From: Dechloromonas hortensis | GTDB lineage: Bacteria; Pseudomonadota; Gammaproteobacteria; Burkholderiales; Rhodocyclaceae | Length of the DNA: 64,000 nucleotides | Assembly: GCF_009469765.1 (NCBI RefSeq) | Contig: NZ_SSSQ01000002.1 | Coordinates: forward strand, 62,001-126,000 | Reading direction: 5' to 3' | The notes under the pieces: generated by a model | Seen by the model: the letters and a program-made list of their open reading frames with translations, nothing else | Databases searched by the model: none | Told to the model about the DNA's origin: nothing | Shown: positions 58,855 through 64,000 of the stretch, one piece after another | Numbering within the stretch: the first letter of the stretch is position 1 | Layout of the letters: each line of letters opens with the position of its first letter | Program-made: the position numbers and the translations under genes

Positions 58855-60810
58855 ATGGAAAACTGGGATCCACTTGAAATTCAAGGCTCGGCAACCTCCG
58901 AAATTGTGGCTGCCGCGAAGAAGCGAGAAATTAAAAACATCCTCAAATCGTACGTCGGATTCTTTGATCCGTTCTGTGAGCTTATCCAAAATTCAATGGA
59001 TGCAGTTGACTTACGAAAAAGTCAATTGAAGCCGGAAAATTACAAGAAAAAACTTTGGATTGAGATTGATCTAAAGAACAATACGCTCACGGTAAGGGAT
59101 AATGGGATTGGCTTCTCTGACGCACAATTCAAAACATTCCTATCTCCTAGCATATCCTTCAAGAACTCAAAAAATAGCCGAGGAAACAAGGGGGTTGGTG
59201 CCACTTATCTTGCGTACGGATTTAACAATCTCGAAATAGAAACCAAGACCCCTGACTACTGCGCAAACACCCAAATTCTGAATGGTCGCGCGTGGGTTGA
59301 TGACGAAGATGCTTCTGTAGCAAGGCCCACGGTAAAAACAGTGAGCGGCAAGGCATCGGTTCTGGAAGACATTGATCGTGGGAGTCGCTTCTCGCTCAAG
59401 TTTGAAGGCAATGTTCGCCCCAAAAATCTTGGCTGGATTGGCGCAACAACCGCAGATCAGTGGAAGCACCTGTTGCTGATTAAAACGCCACTTGGCCAAA
59501 TCATTAATGACGAGTCGAAATCAGAAGTCAGCTTTGATCTTCATGTTATTGATGAAAACGGCGTCACAACAAAACTACTAGATCAGTCGTGTGAATACAT
59601 ATTCCCGCACTCGGTTATAAAGGCTTGCGTACGCATATCAGACATCACCAAGACACAGAAAGAATTACTAGAGCAAGGCAAAGATGCAACTAAGCTACCC
59701 CCGAAATTCAAAAAGTTGAATGGGGTGTACGAATATTGGAACACAGAGTCACTTAAGAATCTTGTTCAGTCCGATGAAGACAAAGAACTAATCGAAAAAT
59801 ACGGCGTATGGGCTTACGGTTTTTTTTGCTACTCAGCCGTCAGGGTTTTTGACAAATTTAATGATGAGACTGCGGGTTTGCGAAAGGGGCAACGCATACT
59901 TCGAGGCGGACTACAGCTAGCCACGAATGCCATGCCTCAGGGGGAACTAATCACAATTCCTCTAACGTCAAATATTGGCTACCAAAATCAGGCCCATGTA
60001 GTCGCTCATCTGAGCAACGCCGATCCGGATCTGGGTAGAAAGGGTTTTCAACCCGAGCTACAAAAACTCAGCGAGAGAATTTCGGTTAGTGTCGTTAACA
60101 GGCTAAAAGCGTGGCGAAGCAATCTCCTGGTAGATAGCGGCCCAGGAACTGCCCATCAAGAAAATCTTAATATTGATGAATGGATAAACAGCCAGAAAGA
60201 ACACGAGAAGACACATCCAATCAACTTAAAGAACCCCAATTTCTTTGTGCCAATCAACGAAGTGTCTATCTCGGCCGAACCAAATTCAGAGCAAGACGTT
60301 GTTGCCCTTTTTAATCAATTGGTTGCTGGTGGAGTTATTCGAGGGATTAAGATTATGGCCGCAAGTAGCCATAAGCAATATGATGGGTTGTATAGGTTCC
60401 ATTTGAACCCACCACTATCGAACCACCTTTTTGATAAAGGAAAGAATCCTCTCGGAGTCGAAAACGAAAGCATTTCCGAGGGCTTTGTATCGAAGCCTTA
60501 TGTTCTTGAATTTAAACATGGCCTAGACTCTTTGATTGCTGAGTTCGAGAACGGAGAAAAGTCAGAATCCTCTATTGACCTTGCCATAGTTTGGAATATG
60601 GAGGACAGGTTTCGCGAAAGATATCAGGCAGTAACCCTTCTCCATCCTGAGAACATCCATCTCAGGCAATTCCACGGCATAACACATGAGCTCCACGACG
60701 AAAATACCGGCGAAAGGCGCATGGACCTAATTGTTCTATCAGAGCTTATCTCTTATCTTAATAACGCCCCTCAGGAAGAGGCGAATCAGCAGAAAAGGTA
60801 TATGAACTGA
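58855..60810 (+). CDS. GHKL (MORC/Hsp90-like) ATPase with probable C-terminal PD-(D/E)XK nuclease domain; candidate defence gene
   Basis: 651 aa, AT-rich, with codon use unlike its neighbours. N-terminal GHKL ATPase: N box ELIQNSMDA (E42, N46, D49), G1 box RDNGIGFSD (D82), G2 box RGNKGVGATYL (110-118). The middle (~200-480) is a helical/transducer-like region with a conserved-looking LRKGQRILRGGLQL. The C-terminus has YDGLYRF (D510) and, 42 residues later, LEFK (E552-x-K554), then DLAIVWN, the order of a PD-(D/E)XK nuclease core. No methyltransferase, helicase or second subunit is adjacent. AGGAAAG precedes the ATG. The stop is followed after one base by an attC-like site. MORC-like ATPase plus nuclease suggests DNA surveillance; not matched to a named system. 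Confidence 0.72.
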   Translation: MENWDPLEIQGSATSEIVAAAKKREIKNILKSYVGFFDPFCELIQNSMDAVDLRKSQLKPENYKKKLWIEIDLKNNTLTVRDNGIGFSDAQFKTFLSPSISFKNSKNSRGNKGVGATYLAYGFNNLEIETKTPDYCANTQILNGRAWVDDEDASVARPTVKTVSGKASVLEDIDRGSRFSLKFEGNVRPKNLGWIGATTADQWKHLLLIKTPLGQIINDESKSEVSFDLHVIDENGVTTKLLDQSCEYIFPHSVIKACVRISDITKTQKELLEQGKDATKLPPKFKKLNGVYEYWNTESLKNLVQSDEDKELIEKYGVWAYGFFCYSAVRVFDKFNDETAGLRKGQRILRGGLQLATNAMPQGELITIPLTSNIGYQNQAHVVAHLSNADPDLGRKGFQPELQKLSERISVSVVNRLKAWRSNLLVDSGPGTAHQENLNIDEWINSQKEHEKTHPINLKNPNFFVPINEVSISAEPNSEQDVVALFNQLVAGGVIRGIKIMAASSHKQYDGLYRFHLNPPLSNHLFDKGKNPLGVENESISEGFVSKPYVLEFKHGLDSLIAEFENGEKSESSIDLAIVWNMEDRFRERYQAVTLLHPENIHLRQFHGITHELHDENTGERRMDLIVLSELISYLNNAPQEEANQQKRYMN

Positions 60811-60811
60811 C

Positions 60812-60902
60812 GTCGAGCAATTCCATTAACCGGACGCCAAAAAGCTGCGCTTTTTGGTTCCCTCCGCTGGCGCTCCGGCGCCAGTTATTTCAAACGTTGG
60901 AC
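60812..60902 (+). other. attC-like integron recombination site (59-base element)
   Basis: Starts 1 bp after the ATPase stop. R'' GTCGAGC (60812-60818), 6-nt spacer, L'' ATTAACCGG, then hairpins CCAAAAAGC-TGC-GCTTTTTGG and CTGGCGC-TCCG-GCGCCAG as the variable stem, L' CCAGTTATT, 6-nt spacer TCAAAC-end and R' GTTGGAC (60896-60902), which fits GTTRRRY. The reverse complement of the right end (GTCCAAC, spacer, AATAACTGG) matches the left end at 5 of 7 and 7 of 9 positions. Length 91 bp is within the attC range. No integrase gene is present. Confidence 0.6.
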
Positions 60903-61189
60903 GTCCCCATCTTAAAGACTCCGAGGGTAGCTTTTGACCAAACTGCCGATAGTAGTCAGAAACTGACCGTCGATTAATACTGTCAATGCAGGCTTAGCCC
61001 ACTTCATCAATACTACTCTTCGTATTGATTGCATTTCAAAACGAGTTGAATTTTGAAATCATAAAATCCAGGCTGATGCCTAAAACATATTAAAAATTAA
61101 ATAGTTAGGTGGCTTTCTGGTTTTTGTTTTTGGGGGCTCCGCAGCTTATAATGCGCGGCTCTTCAGCGCCTTGCCCGGAATTCCCGTAA
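60903..61189. other. AT-rich gap right of the attC-like site
   Basis: No ORF. Contains two perfect inverted repeats one after another: ATCAATAC/GTATTGAT (61006-61029) and ATTTCAAAA/TTTTGAAAT (61033-61059). Composition returns to GC-rich at dusC. Could hold the dusC promoter (TATAAT at 61147-61152). Confidence 0.5.
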
Positions 61190-62149
61190 ATGTCCCGTAT
61201 TCTTCTCGCCCCGATGGAGGGGCTCGCCGACAATCTGTTGCGCGGCGTGCTGACCGGCATTGGCGGCTACGACTGGGGCATTTGTGAATTTGTCCGGGTT
61301 TCCAACAGCGTGCTGCCGGTCAAGACCTACGAGCGGATCTGCCCGGAGCTGCTGACGGGCGGCAAGACGGCAGCCGGTACGCCGATGCGTGTCCAGCTGC
61401 TCGGCTCCGACCCGCATTTCATGGCCGAAAACGCGCGTCGCCTGGTGACGCTGAACCCGGCCGGCGTGGACATCAATTTCGGCTGCCCGGCGCCGACCGT
61501 GTTCCGGCATCGCGGCGGTTCGGCGCTGCTCGGTGAGCCGGAACTACTTCATGAAATCGTCAGCGCGGTACGGGCGGTGGTGCCGGTCGACATCCCGTTT
61601 ACGGCAAAAATGCGCCTCGGCATCGAGGACACCAGCCGCGCCGTCGACTGCGCGCTGGCCCTGCAGGCCGGCGGCATCGACGAACTGATCGTGCATGGCC
61701 GGACCAAGGTCGATGGCTACCGGCCGCCGGCGCGCTGGGAATGGATCGACAAGGTGCGGGCGGCGGTGAGCATTCCGCTGATCGCCAATGGCGAGGTGTG
61801 GACGGCCGAGGATTTCCGGAATTGCCAGCAGGTTTCCGGCTGCGCCGACATCATGCTCGGCCGCGGCGTCATCGCCGACCCGCTGTTGCCGCGCAAGGTG
61901 CGCGGCGAGGCAACCGGCGGCTGGGCCGAGGTGGTGCCCGGCGTCGCCGCCTACTGGCTGGGCGTGCGCCACAAGGTGGTGCCGGAGCATGCCGGCGGCC
62001 GCGTCAAGCAATGGCTGGCCCTGTTGCGCCGTACATACCCGGAAGCCGAAGTGCTCTACCAGACCCTGCGCCCGATCAAGACGGCGGAGGGGATCGATGC
62101 GGCGTTACTCGCCGCCGGCGTGCTGCAGGAAAGGCCGGTGCTGCAATGA
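61190..62149 (+). CDS. dusC: tRNA-dihydrouridine(16) synthase
   Basis: 319 aa FMN enzyme reducing U16 of tRNA. The start ILLAPMEGLADNLLR and the catalytic Cys in INFGCPAPTVFRHRGGSALL (C99) place it in the Dus family, and the sequence around it and LIVHGRTKVDGYRPPARWEW suit DusC better than DusA or DusB. First gene of dusC-trmB-like-ykgJ, each overlapping the next by ATGA. Confidence 0.92.
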   Translation: MSRILLAPMEGLADNLLRGVLTGIGGYDWGICEFVRVSNSVLPVKTYERICPELLTGGKTAAGTPMRVQLLGSDPHFMAENARRLVTLNPAGVDINFGCPAPTVFRHRGGSALLGEPELLHEIVSAVRAVVPVDIPFTAKMRLGIEDTSRAVDCALALQAGGIDELIVHGRTKVDGYRPPARWEWIDKVRAAVSIPLIANGEVWTAEDFRNCQQVSGCADIMLGRGVIADPLLPRKVRGEATGGWAEVVPGVAAYWLGVRHKVVPEHAGGRVKQWLALLRRTYPEAEVLYQTLRPIKTAEGIDAALLAAGVLQERPVLQ

Positions 62150-62823
62150 GCGCCACCCACGACGGCAATTCGCGGTTCATCTCCAGCGCCCAGGACGGGC
62201 CGCACCGCGACCTGGAGGAACTCGTCCGCCGCCACATGGCGCACCCGTTCCGCAAGCCGATCCTCGATTACAACCGGGAGGCCTTCGCCGCCGCCATGGC
62301 TGCCCGCGCCGCCTGGCAACCAGATGCGCCGCTGATCCTGGATGCCGGTTGCGGCGTCGGCTGGAGCACGCTGCGGCTGGCCGAGCAGTTTCCCGATCAT
62401 TTCGTGTTCGGCGTCGATCAGTCGAGCGACCGCATCGGGCGCGGCAAGCCGATGGCGCTGCCGGCCAATGCCGTGCTGATCCGTGCCGATCTGGTCGATT
62501 TCTGGCGCCTGCTGGCCGAGCACGGCGTGCGGCTGGCCCGCCATTACAACCTCTACCCGAACCCGTGGCCGAAGATCGGCCACCTGGCCCGGCGCTGGCA
62601 GGGGCATGCGGTGTTTCCGGTCTGGCGCGAACTGGGCGGCGAACTGGAATGCCGCAGCAACTGGCGCATCTACATCGAGGAAATGGCGCAGGCGCTGACC
62701 CTGCTCACCGGCCAGCCGGTCGCCGCCGAGCCATATGCCACCGACGATCCGATGACGCCTTTCGAGAAGAAATACCTCGCTTCCGGCCATCAGCTATGGC
62801 GCTGCCGGGTCAGTCTGCAATGA
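62146..62823 (+). CDS. TrmB-like SAM-dependent methyltransferase
   Basis: 225 aa. SAM motif LILDAGCGVGWSTLRLAEQF, then VFGVDQSSDRI and the TrmB-type loop NLYPNPWPKIGHLARRWQGH. In tRNA (guanine-N7) methyltransferases this loop reads PDPWPK; here the Asp is Asn (YPNPWPK), and the following WRIYIEEM differs from the usual form. It may be a divergent paralogue with another target, or an inactive member. Coupled to dusC by a 4-bp overlap. Confidence 0.8.
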   Translation: MSATHDGNSRFISSAQDGPHRDLEELVRRHMAHPFRKPILDYNREAFAAAMAARAAWQPDAPLILDAGCGVGWSTLRLAEQFPDHFVFGVDQSSDRIGRGKPMALPANAVLIRADLVDFWRLLAEHGVRLARHYNLYPNPWPKIGHLARRWQGHAVFPVWRELGGELECRSNWRIYIEEMAQALTLLTGQPVAAEPYATDDPMTPFEKKYLASGHQLWRCRVSLQ

Positions 62824-63134
62824 GCGTCTGCCAGTCCTGCGGCGCTTGCTGTGTCAGCTTTCGCGTCGATTTCCACCCGGCCGAGCTGGCCGGCGGCGCT
62901 TTTTCCTGGGGGCAGGGCGTGCCGCCGGCCATGACTTTGCCGGTCACCGCCAACATCGTCCGCATGGCCGGCACCGATGCCAGCCCGGCGCGCTGCGTGG
63001 CGCTGGCCGGCGAGATCGGGGTGGCGGTAAATTGCACCATTTACGACGGTCGACCGTCGCCCTGCCGCGAATTCGATACCGAGCATGCCGCCTGCGGGCG
63101 GGCCCGGCAGCGCTGCGGCCTGCCGCCGCTTTAA
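62820..63134 (+). CDS. YkgJ-family cysteine-cluster protein
   Basis: 104 aa with CQSCGACC at the start and further Cys in PARCVAL, VNCTIYDGRPSPCREF and ACGRARQRCG, a pattern for zinc or an iron-sulfur cluster (UPF0153/YkgJ). Function is unknown in the family. It overlaps the methyltransferase gene by ATGA and converges with the LysR gene (4-bp 3' overlap). Confidence 0.85.
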   Translation: MSVCQSCGACCVSFRVDFHPAELAGGAFSWGQGVPPAMTLPVTANIVRMAGTDASPARCVALAGEIGVAVNCTIYDGRPSPCREFDTEHAACGRARQRCGLPPL

Positions 63135-64000
63135 GCGCTGGCCGCGCTTTCCCAGGGCGGGGCAGGCTGGAACAGGCTGGCCAGTTCATCGAGCAAGACC
63201 CGAACTTTCGGCACGCGGACCCGGCTCGGCGTATAGCAGGCGTAAAGATGGCGGCCGAAGCTGCTCATCGGCTCGAAATCGTCGAATAGCGTCTTGAGTC
63301 GGCCGGCGGCGATTTCCGGGCCGCACAGGTAGGTCGGCAGCAGCGCGATACCATGCCCGGCCAGCGTGGCGTCGAGAATGCAATCGACGTTGTTGAAACG
63401 GATCTTGCTGTCGATCGGAATGCGGATTTCATCACCGTTGCGGTCGAGTAGCTGCCACTCCCGGCTGTCGTCGGCGAGCAGGAAGGTGAAGCACTGGTGA
63501 TGGCTGAGTTCGTGCGGCGTCTTCGGCTCACCATGCGCCGCGAAGTAGGCCGGCGTTGCGCAGATCACCCGTTTCATGTGCGCCAGCTTGCGCGCCACGG
63601 CATCCTGCGGCGGGCTCTTGGTCAGGCGTAGCGCGAGGTCGATGTTGTCTTCGAGCAGGTCGACCAGAGCGTCGGTCAGCACCAGTTCGCAGGTCAGCTC
63701 CGGGTATTTGGCGACGATTTTTGGTAGCAGCGGCGCGATGTACAGGCGGCCGAAGGTGATCGAGGCGCTGATGCGCAGCACGCCGTGCGGCGCATCGCCC
63801 AGGTTGCGGACGGCGACTTCGGTGCTGTGGATCGCTTCCAGGGCGCGCAGCGCATGCTGGTGAAAGATTTCGCCGGAGGGCGTCAGACTGAGCTTGCGGG
63901 TCGAGCGTTCGAACAGGCGGACGCCGAAACTCTGTTCCAGTTCTGCCACCTGCTTGCTGATCTGCGCCCGTGAACAGTCCAGCCGGCGCGCCGCCGCTGC
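63131..64000 (-). CDS. LysR-family regulator, N-terminal end outside window
   Basis: About 290 residues visible, reading in from 64000 without a start. The partial winged helix is seen in AAAARRLDCSRAQISKQVAE and LEQSFGVRLFERSTRKLSLTPSG, followed by a full effector-binding domain (LRISASITFGRLYIAPLLP, EDNIDLALRLTKSPPQDAVA). These features suit the CrgA/DmlR-like LysR group. Target unknown. The first ~20-25 residues lie beyond the window. Confidence 0.88.
   Translation of the reverse strand, partial: AAAARRLDCSRAQISKQVAELEQSFGVRLFERSTRKLSLTPSGEIFHQHALRALEAIHSTEVAVRNLGDAPHGVLRISASITFGRLYIAPLLPKIVAKYPELTCELVLTDALVDLLEDNIDLALRLTKSPPQDAVARKLAHMKRVICATPAYFAAHGEPKTPHELSHHQCFTFLLADDSREWQLLDRNGDEIRIPIDSKIRFNNVDCILDATLAGHGIALLPTYLCGPEIAAGRLKTLFDDFEPMSSFGRHLYACYTPSRVRVPKVRVLLDELASLFQPAPPWESAASA

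Noticed and set aside
58855..60810. ATPase gene as MutL, HtpG or topoisomerase VI B subunit
   Set aside because: GHKL boxes are shared, but MutL and HtpG C-terminal domains and the topo VI partner are absent, and composition is foreign to the host.

Overview
The window looks like one contiguous stretch of chromosome from a GC-rich betaproteobacterium, most likely a Rhodocyclaceae relative of Dechloromonas or Azonexus. The case rests on gene content: a homoprotocatechuate meta-cleavage pathway, high-potential iron-sulfur protein, several small cytochromes c, Crp/Fnr (Anr/Dnr-like) boxes, a lone NosD, cysI-DUF934-cysH sulfate assimilation, the betaproteobacterial type of YciB/BolA/parvulin cluster, and dense two-component and c-di-GMP signalling. 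This is inference from family resemblance; no database was searched.

Layout. 1-4.5 kb: the end of an hpa operon (hpaD partial, hpaF, hpaH, hpaI), a 483-bp long imperfect palindrome, and a succinate-semialdehyde dehydrogenase that completes the pathway. 4.5-11.3 kb: Bcr/CflA exporter, AraC regulator, TRAP solute receptor, class II aldolase, second MFS transporter, GlcG-like protein and a fungal-type cytosine deaminase. 11.3-17.8 kb: a gene split by one in-frame stop, a chemoreceptor divergent from an acetylornithine-type aminotransferase (shared AT-rich palindromes between them), HiPIP and small genes. 17.8-23.6 kb: E1 alpha/beta of a 2-oxoacid or acetoin dehydrogenase followed by a cytochrome c, then a four-gene run ending in two flavin split-barrel proteins. 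23.7-29.7 kb: a three-domain fusion (cyclic-nucleotide-binding, acetate kinase, PduL phosphotransacylase), argC, a PQQ sugar dehydrogenase, and a cytochrome c and Crp/Fnr regulator carrying Anr/Fnr-type boxes.

29.8-34.6 kb is the cys cluster (TauE-cysI-DUF934-cysH, divergent from cysB). 34.7-44.8 kb: HDOD, NosD, EAL-HDOD, parvulin-BolA-YciI-YciB, then an HD-GYP regulator, hybrid kinase and Hpt protein. 44.8-53.7 kb: bioFHCD, a histidine kinase/GGDEF-EAL regulator/cupin operon, and bioA. 53.7-58.4 kb: dispersed hairpin repeats, a DUF2863-like protein, PEBP, AraC, YaaA, and a PIN-domain protein.

58.4-61.2 kb is clearly different: AT-rich, with one 651-aa gene that joins a GHKL (MORC/Hsp90-like) ATPase to a likely PD-(D/E)XK nuclease. 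It is followed, one base after its stop codon, by a structure that fits an integron attC site. This reads as a mobile gene cassette with a candidate defence gene, and it is the best lead in the window for an undescribed system. 61.2-64 kb returns to host-like genes: dusC, a TrmB-like methyltransferase, a YkgJ cysteine-cluster protein and the 3' part of a LysR regulator. I saw no tRNA, rRNA, CRISPR array, IS transposase, integrase or phage structural gene.
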